Shown here piece by piece: positions 23,801-34,035 of a stretch of DNA of 64,000 nt; position 1 is the first letter of the stretch, and the number at the start of each line of letters is the position of its first letter. The translations under genes were made by a program, and so were the position numbers. This DNA is from Eudorina sp. 2006-703-Eu-15 (Eukaryota; Chlorophyta; Chlorophyceae; Chlamydomonadales; Volvocaceae), in the NCBI GenBank assembly GCA_003117195.1, contig BDSI01000002.1, positions 201,001 through 265,000 of the forward strand, given 5' to 3'. A model generated the notes under the pieces. The model saw nothing but the letters and a program-made list of their open reading frames with translations. It made no database searches and was not told where the DNA came from.

Positions 23801-26800
23801 CAGCGCCGGAAGCGTCACTCGACAGTCCTCCCTGCAGCGCAGCATCTCGACGGGGTCGGCGCAGCCGGCCACCGCCGGCGGCGGCGGCACGACGGGCGGC
23901 GGCGGCAGCGGCGGCACCGCTGGCGGCGGCGCCACGCGCACCAGCAACGGCTCCGCCGCCAGTCAGCACAGCAACGCGAATCGCGCCATCGCCTGGTCGC
24001 AGCTGGGATCCAACTTCGGGGGCCAGCTGATGCCGTCCGATCTGCAGTACGACAAGTTGTCGTGGAGCAATCAGACGCACACGAGCGCGAGCACCAGCGC
24101 CAACGTGATGCTCAACTCGGGGTTCACGGCGCTGCTGTCGTCGATGACGGGCGGGGGTTCGAACCCCGGAGGCGGCGGAGGTGGAGGCGGAGGCGGCGGC
24201 GGAGGGGGCGGCGTGGGCCAGGCCGTGGCGCAATTACCGAGCGGTCTGGGCGGCTGGCGGCGGGCGGAGAGTGTGGGCTTCGGGGCACTGCAGCGGGTGA
24301 GGGGTGGGGTGGGGATGGGATGGGGATGGGGTAGGGCAGGTGGGCTGTATTCATAGGGGGTGCTAGGGGCGGGGCGGTGGGGGATAGGAGGATCGGGAGG
24401 GACAGGGCGGCAGGACAGGGCGGCCGAGTTCCAAAAAGGGAGGGAGGGAGGGAGGGAGGGAGGGAGGGAGGGAGGGAGGGAGGGAGGGAGGGAGGGAGGG
24501 AGGGAGGGAGGGAGGGAGGGAGGGAGGGAGGGAGGGAGGGAGGGAGGGAGGGAGGGAGGGAGGGAGGGAGGGAGGAGGGAGGGAGGGAGGGAGGGAGGGA
24601 GGGAGGGAGGGAGGGAGGGAGGAGGGAGGGAGGAGGGAGGGAGGGAGGGAGGGAGGGAGGGAGGAGGGAGGGAGGGAGGGAGGAGGGAGGGAGGGAGGGA
24701 GGGAGGGAGGGAGGAGGGAGGGAGGGAGGGAGGGAGGGAGGAGGGAGGGAGGGAGGGAGGGAGGGAGGGAGGGAGGGAGGGAGGGAGGGAGGGAGGGAGG
24801 GAGGGGGGGGGAGGGAGGTGTCCGCTGGACTGAGCCCGCGGCGGTTGACAGCGCTCCACCCTCCACCCTCCCCTCCTCGCGGGAGGTCAGGCCGATTTCC
24901 CCAGAGTCCGCCAGCGCCCCGCCCCTGACGTCCCCCCAGCCCTGCTTTCCCAAGTCCCCTTCCCCGCCCGGGCTTAGGGGTGGGCCCGTGTTGCGTGTGA
25001 ACCCCCGGGGGCATGAACCCGTCCCTGCCTCATTGTGCCCATCCCCCGACTCTAACCTGCGTGTGTCGCTGGGTTTGGTCCTCCTTTCCGTTCTAACTTT
25101 TCCACACACACACACACACATACACACACACACACACCCGGTCCCCCCGTCGCCCCCGCCTTGCACAGCGCAACACCGCCACAACCGCCATCCAAACCGC
25201 CAACGGCACCGAGGGCTCCCAGTTCAACCCCGCAGACCCCGCCGCCGCCTCCTCCCCCGCCGCCTCTCGCCCCGACTCCAACGCCGGGAGGCCCATCCCT
25301 GGAGCCATGGCCGCCCGCCCCGGCACCCCCGCCGCCGCCGCCGGCAGCCACCGACCTCCCCCCGACGGCGACCCCGAGCCGGTTCTTAACGCGCGCCCGC
25401 CGCTGTACTCGGAGCCCATGTCTCAGTCCTTCACGGACCCACGGACCTCCAGAGGCAGTGGGCCCGGGGCGCGGCGGCTGCGGCCGATGGGGGTGGGAGG
25501 GGGCGTGGCGGGGGGTGGGGCGCGGGTGGCGGGCTGGCCGGGTCCGGGTCGGGAGCGGTGGCAGGTGCTGATCGTGCAGGAGCTGTGCACGCTAGGGAAC
25601 CTGAAGGACGCCATCACGGGGGGGGCCTTCCACTCCACCAACGTCAGCGCGGGGACGCAGGTAGGCCAGGGGGACAGGGGTTACATTGAAAAACGGGGAC
25701 AGGGGGCAGGGGTAAGGGGGGCAGGGGGCCAGGGGGGCAGGGGTAGGGCAGGGGCAGGGGCAGGGGCAGATGAGTTTGGAGGCTGTGAGTGAGTGAGTGT
25801 GTGTGTGTAGGGGGGGGGGAGGGGGGTGCGAGGATGTTGATGGCAGTGTGGAGTGAGGGTGGAAGACGGACCCGGGGGGAGGTCTCGCGTGGGGGCGTCA
25901 GGCCCTACCCGACCCGCGGGTCACAGTCCAGGGGGTTGCCCGCCACCGCCACCGCCACCGACACCGCCACCGGCCGGGGCGACCTCGCGCCGGCACCCGC
26001 TCACACCCGAACCCCCCGGGGGTTTGCCCGACCCTTCCCCAGCGCTTGGGTCCTCTCTCTCTCCCCTGGGCGCGCTATGAGTACGACTGCCGTACTGTGT
26101 ACGGCTGCTGCTGCTGCTGCAGGTGATCGCCATGCGGCAGCTGCTGGACACGGCGGCGGAGATCGCCTCCGCGATGGCCTACCTGCACAGCCGGGCCATC
26201 GTACACGGGGACCTGAAGACCGCCAACGTGCTGCTGCAGGTGGAGGGAGGCCGGGGGGGCGGGGCGGGGGGGGGGGGGCCACTCAAACCGTTTTTGGCTG
26301 CCTGCTTGCCAACCGGGAATTAAGATCTTCTTCGCAAACACTTGCTAGCATGCCCTGACTCCATCCTTACCAGTAACTCCATCCTTATTCAGTAGTACTC
26401 AACCAGTTTCCTTTTGCTCACCGTCCCTCTCCCCGCCCCCCTCCCCCCGCCCCCCTCCCCCTCCCCCCCCGGGCCACAGCGCAACGACGGCGACCCGCGG
26501 GCTTCCTGGCCAAGCTGGGCGACTTCGGTCTGGCGCGTCAGCTGGCGGGTCGGGGCGCCGAGGAGGGCATGTTGGTGTCGCGTATCGGCACCGTCACCCA
26601 CATGGCCCCGGAGACCATTCGGGACAACGTGGTGGGTGGCTGGGTGGGTGGGTGGATGGGGGGGGATGGGTGGCTGGGTGTGTGTGGGGGGGATGGGTGG
26701 GTGGGTGGGTGGCGGGATGTGGTGGTGGTGGTGGTGGTGGTGGTAGTGGTGGTGGTGGCGGTGATTCTGAGTGCCCAGACGCGCAGCGTTCAAGGTCCCT

Positions 26801-29155
26801 CGCGCCGTACAACCCGTCCCGTCTCGCCTTCCCTCCGTGTGTGTGTTGCCGTACAGGTGCTCCTGGGCAGCGACGTGTACTCGTTCGGTGTGATCATGTG
26901 GGAGCTGTACTGCGCCCAACAGCCCTTCGCCAACTACAGCGCATTCCAGGTGGGGGTTGTGTGTGGGAGGGGGAGGGGGAGGGGGAGGGGGAGGGGGGCA
27001 GGTGACCGACCGACGGACGGACGGACGGACGGACGGACGGACTGGTTGGTGGGTAACTGAGGGACTGGCCGACTGAGTGTGTCATCGGGGGACGGACTGA
27101 CGGACGGACGGACGGACGGACGGGCCCTTCTGCCCCACTGGTGGGTGTTCCGACGGTGACGCTCCCAAGCTCAAGTTCTCAGCCCACCTGCCCCACCCAC
27201 GAACACATACACGCCGGGTTCATCATCATCAAACACACACATCGAGGAGTCCCTATCTCCCCTGCCGCCCTGTCCTGTCCTGCCCCGACCCACCGCACCG
27301 CACCGAACAGCACCGCACCGCATATCGTGTGTGTCGCCCCACCCCCCCCGGCCCCCCTGGGCGTCCACCCCCGCTGCCCGCAGCTGCTGTCGGCGGTCGT
27401 ACAGTTTGATGAGCGGCCGCAGTTCCCCGTCCACTGCCCCGCGGCGTACGCCTCCCTGGCCGTCCGCTGCATGTCCAAGAACCCGCGGGATCGGCCCTCT
27501 TTCGCTGAGGTGTGTGTGTGTGGGGGGCCGGAACAGGGGGGTGGGGGTGGGTGCGGGGCTTCCCAGGGTGAGGTCATGGGGGTGTGAGGAGGGATTGTGA
27601 AGGGGGCTGACCCCTCAGGGGGATGGGGTGAGGGGTGAGCTCGGGGTGTGCATACCCGGCCCACGACGGCCTCCTGCCGGGTCTGGTCCCGGGGCCGGGC
27701 CACACACGATGTGTCCACCAGTCTCCCGCAATCTCCCTCCCCTCCCCGCCCACACATCTCCCAACCCCCACCCACCATGACCCTTCACTGGACCTTTGCG
27801 CTGGCAGCAGCGCAGTTTGAATATGTCCACCAATACCCCCACACCCACCCACCCCCCGGGGCCTGCAGGTGCACCGGCAGCTGACCTCCCTCCGCGACGA
27901 CCTCTTCGGGGGCCCCCCAGCGGGGTGGGGGCCCCCCCGGCTCTCTGACGGTGCCCCTGGCCAAGGTCCGCAGCGAGGCCGCCCGGGTGCTGCAGACCCA
28001 CCTGCAAGCGGTGCCAGGTGAGGGAGCTGGGGGGCAGGGGGGTAGGGGGGTTAGAGGCAGGGGAGGTTAGAGGCAGGGGGGGTTAGAGTCAGGGGGGGTA
28101 GAGGCAGGGGGGTTAGAGGCAGGGGAGGTTAGAGGCAGGGGGGTTAGAGTCAGGGGGGTAGAGGCAGGGGGGTAGAGGCAGGGGGGTAGAGGCAGGGGGG
28201 GTAGAGGCAGGGGGGGTAGAGGCAGGGGGGGTAGAGGCAGGGGGGGTAGAGGCAGGGGGGGTAGAGGCAGGGGGGTAGAGGCAGGGGAGTAGAGGCAGGG
28301 GGGTAGAGGCAGGGGGGTTAGAGGCAGGGGGCTCAGAGGACAAATGCGACCGCCCGGACCCAATCGGTAACCCCAATCGGTTACGTTGACGTTTTGCGGT
28401 TCAGCTGCCCTGATTGACAGGAGGGACTGCCTTGATTGACCTGACTGACCTGGGGGCGGCAGTGATAGTCCTGGCAGGGCCACGGGACGCGGGCCCCGGC
28501 TGCGGCCATCCACAAGGCCCAGCTTACCGAGGTCGCAGCGGTCGACCTCCGGGGCGGGGAGAGGTATCCCCCCTGGAGTCGGTGTCCCAGGGGGACGGGA
28601 CGCACCTCAGGGGCTGGCGTCACGTGTTTTGGGGTGTGTGTATGTGTGTGTGTGTGTCCGAGTGTGTGTGTGTGTCCGAGTGTGTGTGTCGCGGGCCATT
28701 CCCCCACTGAGACACCCGATGTCTGTGTCTGCCGCCGCCTTGCGCCGCCTCGGACCGCCGCCGCTGCCTGGCCTGTCGCTCTGTCGTTCTGTCGCTCTGT
28801 CCACACACTCAGGCGCTTCTCTAACCACACTCCGGTCGGGTGCCCTCCGGCAGGCTCGATGATTGGGATGGGCAGCCCGCACAGCTCGGCGGCCAAGCTG
28901 CACGGCGGCGGCGGCGGCGGCCAGACCGGCGGCGGCGGAGGCGGCCAGAGCGGTGGACAGCTGTACGACAGCGGCGGCAGCGCGTCCGGCCACCAGTCCC
29001 GGCTGTGCGACACCGGCGGTCCGGATGCCGCCACCACGGGCCCCTCCTCCGTGGAGTCGTGGGACGTGTGTGGCAGGGGCAGGGGCGGGGGCGGGGGCGG
29101 GGGCAGGGACGGGGAGGGGGACGGGGAGGGGGGCAGGTCGGGGCGCAGGGGCTGA
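17107..29155 (+). CDS. Giant TKL/Raf-like protein kinase with two large N-lobe insertions and apparent frameshifts
   Basis: Predicted Ser/Thr (TKL-type) kinase of about 2,600 residues. Exons: 17107-18456, 18798-19967, 20334-24296, 25169-25660, 26123-26239, 26480-26631, 26857-26949, 27384-27509, 27869-28018 and probably 28854-29155. The N-terminus MPSCLCFPC may be acylated. Kinase landmarks in order: glycine loop GAGAHGKVYK (about 831-840), VAVK (Lys851), helix C Glu1043, HPNIV, hinge VQELCTLGNL (about 2297), catalytic loop HGDLKTANVLL (Asp2355, Gly replacing the Arg of HRD), DFGLAR, MAPETI, SDVYSFGV and NPRDRPSF. About 180 residues separate VAVK from helix C and about 1,215 separate strand 4 from the hinge; both are Gly/Ala/Ser/Gln-rich. 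Exon 26480-26631 is in frame with DFGLAR only if one base is added near 26500. The last two exons need another frame change near 27905-27945, so the C-terminus is uncertain. The donor at 26629 or 26632 cannot be chosen. No membrane segment was seen. Confidence 0.8.
24437..24815 (+). repeat. (GGGA)n tetranucleotide tract of about 380 bp
   Basis: Almost pure GGGA repeat with scattered one-base-short units (GGA), inside kinase intron 3 (24297-25168). It creates long artificial frames on both strands. It is purine-only on the sense strand. Confidence 0.95.
25103..25138 (+). repeat. (CA)n microsatellite
   Basis: CACACA run about 30 bp before the 3' splice site of the kinase exon at 25169. Confidence 0.85.
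27004..27122 (+). repeat. Two (GGAC)n microsatellite runs
   Basis: GGAC repeats at about 27008-27043 and 27098-27122 in kinase intron 7. Confidence 0.8.
27804..27840 (+). repeat. Dispersed intronic element, copy 2
   Basis: GCAGTTTGAATATGTCCACC followed by AATACCCCC, preceded by GCAGCGC. Sense to the kinase, about 30 bp before the exon at 27869. Confidence 0.75.
28040..28332 (+). repeat. 13-15-bp minisatellite (GGGGGTAGAGGCA)
   Basis: About 20 variable copies of a GGGGG(T/TT)AGAGGCA unit in the last predicted kinase intron (28019-28853). GTTAGAG and GGTAGAG variants are interspersed. Confidence 0.9.
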
Positions 29156-29644
29156 GAGGGGTGGACACGTCGCGGTCGGGGATGAGTGCGGCTCCGGGGG
29201 CCCTGCGAGGAGGGCGACACGGTGTTGAGGCCCGGGGCAGGGGGCTGGGAAGCGAGGGACGTTTGTGAGTGGGCGGGCGCCTCTTGGGCGGGAGGGGGCC
29301 AGGGGGTGTCGGTGTGTGTGTGTGTGTGTGGCTGGTGACGTCAGCACAGCAGGATGGTGACGTCAGCACCATGAGAGAGGGGGGACGTGGGCGCGGCGAC
29401 GGGCCGCGGGGGAGGGGGCCCAGGAGTCAGGAATCCGGCTCATTGGGGCTCATTGGTGCAGCGCTGCAGCCGGAGGGGGGGGATCGGGAAGCGGTGGGGT
29501 GCAGCCGGGTGGCACCATCGTGGGAGGAAGGGAGCTGGGGGAAGTCCGGAAAGTGGTGGTGGTGGTGGTGGGGGTGGTGGTAATAATGATGGTGAGGGGC
29601 TGGTTATGGTGGTAATGCTGGTGAGGGGGTAGTAGTGGTAATGG

Positions 29645-29649
29645 TGTAA
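29645..29649 (+). terminator. Candidate TGTAA poly(A) signal of the kinase gene
   Basis: First of several TGTAA sequences after the predicted stop at 29155; others lie at 29702 and 29886. Which is used cannot be decided. Confidence 0.3.
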
Positions 29650-30422
29650 CTGGTAATGATCTTAATGGTAATGGTGGTGGTGGTGGTGGCGGTGGCGGTG
29701 GTGTAATGGCGGTGGCGGTGGGTGGTCCCGATGTTGATGTCGGTGGCATCTGGAGGGAACCGCTCCCTGCGGCCCGCGACCCTCCGCGGTGAGGGGCGTG
29801 TGGAGGGCGGGAGGCATGGAGCCGGGAACGGGCGCGGGGGGAAGGGGGCGGGATCGCGTGCGATGTGTGGGCTTGTGATTCTTTTTGTAAATGTCAGAAC
29901 GGTTGCCAGTTTGCACGGCATTTGTGTGTTTTAGCTAGAAACCCGCCCGACCCATTTGTGTGTGTGTGTGGGGGGGGGGGTGTCGGGGCCCCCCAGGGTG
30001 ACCCTGTGCAGTCAGACAAACTACGATGGGGTGGACGTGGCGGTGTCGGTGGACATCCCCCCCCGCTGGCGCTGTCGGTGGACACCCCCCCCCCCGCTGG
30101 CGGTGTCGGTGGACACCCCCCCCCCGCTGGCGGAGCTGCCCCCCGGGGGGGAGGCAGAGGCCTGCGCCAGGGATGTGGTGTACGTGGTGAGGGGAGGCAC
30201 ATGGACGTCCGTGTGTATGGGAACAGGCAGGTCGGGGAATGCAGGCCGGTAGCTGGTCAGGTCGGCGATTGTCAGACCTGCGGGGGGTGGGGCCTCGGGC
30301 CCCCCTGCGCCTCCCCCCCTGACGGCCCGAGCGGGTCCAGGGGGGGGTGCCTCGGCGGAGGGGGTGGAGGAGGAGGGGGGGTGGGATGAGGTCACATGAT
30401 TCCCACCCTGGAGTGGCCATGA

Positions 30423-30478
30423 GGTGGTGGTGGTGGTGGTGGTGGTGGTGATGGTGGTGGTGGTGGTGGTGGTGGTGA
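30423..30478 (+). repeat. (GGT)n microsatellite
   Basis: Trinucleotide GGT/GAT run. Confidence 0.85.
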
Positions 30479-30621
30479 CAGGGTCAGGGAGTGCCCGGCG
30501 GGGAGCTGGGGCCCATGTTGCAGCGCCCCCCCTCGGGGGAGAGGATACTGATCCGACGACCTGCAGGTCGGGCGGGGGATGGGATGGCGGGCATCGTACT
30601 GCTTGGGGCACACCCAGGCGC

Positions 30622-30694
30622 CGCGTGAGAGAGAGTGCGAGAGAGAGAACGAGAGAGAGAGAACGAGAGAGAGAGAACGAGAGAGAGAGAGAGT
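30622..30694 (+). repeat. GA-rich repeat
   Basis: Repeated GAGAGAGAGAACGA unit of about 16 bp. Confidence 0.8.
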
Positions 30695-31636
30695 TAGTTG
30701 ATCGGCAGGCAGGGCAGGGCAGGGCAGGAATGCGGGTGACACGCAGTGAGCGCGGTGTTGCCCAACATGTCGCCCGTGTGCGTATCTCCCAACCATGACA
30801 TGAAGTGAAAGGCTGCGGTGAAGGACGAACGCTGTAGTCCCGGCGTGTTTTGGCGAGCATTTTGGGGGGGGGGGAGACATAGGAGACATAGGGGGGGAGG
30901 GGGGGTCCGCGCGCGTATGAACAGCGCTCTGTGTTCAGCGTAGAAACCCACGCGACCCAAACCCGTCGTGCGTGCGTGCGTCCTTATTTGTGTGTTCTGC
31001 TCGACCAGCCGTCGTATTCTTGTTGTCAGGCCGCTACGCGGACCCGGGGGGGGGCCGGAGGCGAGGCGCATTGGTGCGGTTGGCGGCATTGGGTGAGATC
31101 GTTTTTCGGTGGCAGCTTTTCGTCACAGTACATTATTGATGATATATTTTGCTCGTTTCCCGCATTAGAAACATTTCAAGGGTTTATGTCGTACATCCTG
31201 GATGGTGCGGGTATCCGACTTCTGCATTGTCGGTTGCGTGCTGGGGGGTGTCATCTAGGGTTTAGGTCTGTGGTCCGGTTGGGCGTGCCCGAGAGGACTG
31301 GCCTGGTGGATTTTACTTGGCAGTTAGCAGTTAGCAGTTGACACGTGCGGGTACCGTACTTCCGAAGACTGGTCGCTGCGGGTACTACAGATCACGACTG
31401 GCTGGGCAGGCGTTTGCCGTCCAACGTACGCAGGGGCCATCTGGCCGGCTGGCTGGTTGGGGCCGGACGGCAGCCGGGTGCTCGCCCGACTGGGAGGGGT
31501 GCGGCCGAGGGGTGCGGCCGATGGGTCGGGCCGATGGGTCGGTGGCGTTTTCCACCCACGTTGGTGATGGCGGGCAGTGGGAGCTCAATCGACTCGGTGG
31601 TTGTGGCGATGAGGGCGGTGGGAGCTATGCTGCCCG

Positions 31637-31664
31637 GACGGACGGACGGACGGACGGACGGACT
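31637..31664 (+). repeat. (GGAC)n microsatellite
   Basis: GGAC repeat, same unit as at 15908 and 27008. Confidence 0.8.
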
Positions 31665-32018
31665 CGCAGCTTGACCTGCGTGTGGTGAAGCCCTGGCCCA
31701 TGGGTCATTGGGGCCCCCAGCTGGCAGATTCTGATGTGGTGTGCCGGCGCGTGGTGCCGATTGCCACTCGCCTCGCCGGTTGGGAAGTGGAGGGCATCCG
31801 ATGGTGTGTGGGCGTGTCGTGGATGAGCAATCCCAACATCATAACATGGGCGTTTCTCAATTTTCTTAAACAAAATCACAGGGCGTTGGCAGGGATGACA
31901 GGAATAATTATGTCGATTCACTGGCCTGTGCAGCACTAGTACCAGTAACAGTGAGAGGGGAATCAAACTCCGTGGGGAAGTGCCCTGTTGTACTGCGTTA
32001 GTTTGGGCAATGAAGGGG

Positions 32019-32110
32019 CCTGCGCTGTGTGCTGTGCAACGCTGCGCTGTGTGCTGTGCAACGCTGCGCTGTGTGCTGTGCAACGCTGCGCTGCGCAACG
32101 CTGTGTGCTG
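32019..32110 (+). repeat. 22-bp tandem repeat
   Basis: Three complete copies plus a short fourth of a unit with TGCGCTGTGTGCTGTGCAAC. Intergenic. Confidence 0.85.
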
Positions 32111-34035
32111 GGTCCTAACCGGGTGGGTGGGTCACCTAGGGTGGCATGTCGGCCATGTGAGTGCGCTTTTCGCATCCTGTGAACCAACATTAGTGTCGAT
32201 ACCCTTAATTGTTTGGCTCTGATTTGCGTATTTGTGTACCTGTGAAAGGCGGTACGCGGTCTCACCGGCGCGGCTGGGCGCGGCGGGGCATTACTTCTCA
32301 TGTGCCGTCTTGTTGGGGGTTGGATGGCTCTAAAGGAGGGTACGATTAGTGATGATCCCTGATGCCGTTCTGCATTCCCCGTCCGAATGCGGGAGGTGAG
32401 CGCAGAGGAAAGAAGAAAGAGGAAAGCGGGCGGGAGAGGGGGCGGGCCCCGGGGGCCACTCCAGGGGGGCCCTCACTCAGCGGCCGGCGGACACACCCCG
32501 GTGGCTCAGTGGGCGGGGGAGCGGCGGTGGGCCCCGGCTGCGGCTGGCGCCGCCGCCTGTGGGTCGGTTTGGTTGGGTTGGGTTTGGTTTGGGCAGAAGA
32601 AGTTAACGTACTGAGAAGGCAAGAGGCTGTGGTTGTGTGTTGGTAGGGTTCATGCGGCTTCCGGGGAGCGCCGCTGCCGTGCTGGCGTCCGCTTCCGATT
32701 GGGTACAGGCGGCGGCCAGGTCCCAGGTCACTGACCCGAGGCCCCGCAGATAAGGCCCCGCAGGGAGGGGCGCCGCGCCGCCCGGGCTGGCGGTGGGCCG
32801 CAGCGGTCCGCTCCTGTCCGGTTGGGCTGTTGGGCTGTTGGGCGGGCAGGCCAGCAGGGCCCCAGGTCTGTTGACTCCATAGGGCCCCGGAGCGGACTGC
32901 TGTGGGCCCTGGGCTCCGGACCCAGCGGGGCTACGGCAGTTGGGGGGCGGGGCGGGGCGGGGCGGGGGGGAGCAAGGGGCAGGGAGGCGGACACCGGCAT
33001 GTGTCGCTGGCTGGATCTGGATCCTGGAGGCCTGGATGCACGATGGGAAGTGCGGAGTTGTAGTGATTTTCAGTCCGTTCCATCTCTTTCCGGGTGGCGT
33101 TTGAGGTGGCGGCATGGGCGAGGCGTCTGCGCCGCTCCAGGGGGGCGGGCCAGGGGCCTCGCCTCACTCGGGCGAGCGGTGTCCAACTGTGCCCCCACGA
33201 CGACCGTTTGGTATTTGTCCACGAAAGAGGTCGGAGGGTGAGGGTGAGAGTGTTGCATGTACTTTTGTGTGGTTTTTGAGTGCGAGGGATGTTGCGAACT
33301 ATGGGGTTCGGCGCGGCAAGGGGCATGGCAGTCCCGCTTGAATAACAGACGGAGAGGAGGAGGAGGAAAGGAGGAGGAAAGGAGGAAAGGAGGAGGAGGA
33401 CGAGGCACACCGATCACGATTACCAAGTGGAAACCAGGCCGCGAGAGCAGGTCTTGTCCCTGCCTTGGATGCCGGAATGTGTAACAATTGTTTGCTTCGC
33501 CTAGGCCGTCTGCATTCCCGCTGGGCGGTCATTCATGTACAACTGCATTGTGCAATTTAAAGAGTAGAGCGCGGCATCATACATGCGGCGGTGTGCAGTC
33601 ACGCTGTGTAGAAGTCACACCCTCGCACGCCGGGCGTGCGGCGAAAGCGCGGTCTGTGTGAATTCCCGCGGCAGGGTAGCTGCAAATTTTGCTTGCATGA
33701 ATTGATGTCAAATTTCCGTCAAAAGGCCTTTGGGCTGTGAGTTGGACGGTTGGCGACATTTCTTATCACAAGCTAGGTTTCACATGCATCAGTACAGGTA
33801 TTTAATGAATTGCAATGAAGCTGGGACCGTTGCGCGCAAAGTTTGGTGCGCCGTGCGCGGGCTTGAAACAACCAACCAGAGTACGGTTGTGTACAACGGT
33901 TGGAGCGAAAATTTTACCCCTAGGGGACAGAGTAGGTAGACATTGTAATCTGGCAGAGCTGGCAAACAAGGAGCCTTTCAGAAATTGTCGGTCGCAGCGC
34001 CACCATTTCAGTTGAGGTGGCAACGATTGCAGCCC

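Larger units (their letters stand above)
29156..34035. other. Intergenic region rich in simple repeats
   Basis: No recognised gene. It holds the probable kinase 3' UTR, GGT-, GA- and GGAC-type microsatellites and a 22-bp tandem repeat. Composition becomes less GC-rich from about 31,100 and again from 33,480 toward the next gene. Confidence 0.5.

Noticed and set aside
24159..24175. Sequence GGGGGTTCGAACCCCGG resembling a tRNA T-arm
   Set aside because: It lies within the open kinase exon in a Gly-rich stretch, with no anticodon arm or acceptor stem around it.
24363..25184. Long Pro-Ser (LPPS) repeat frames on the minus strand
   Set aside because: They are the translation of the GGGA microsatellite and overlap kinase exons on the other strand.
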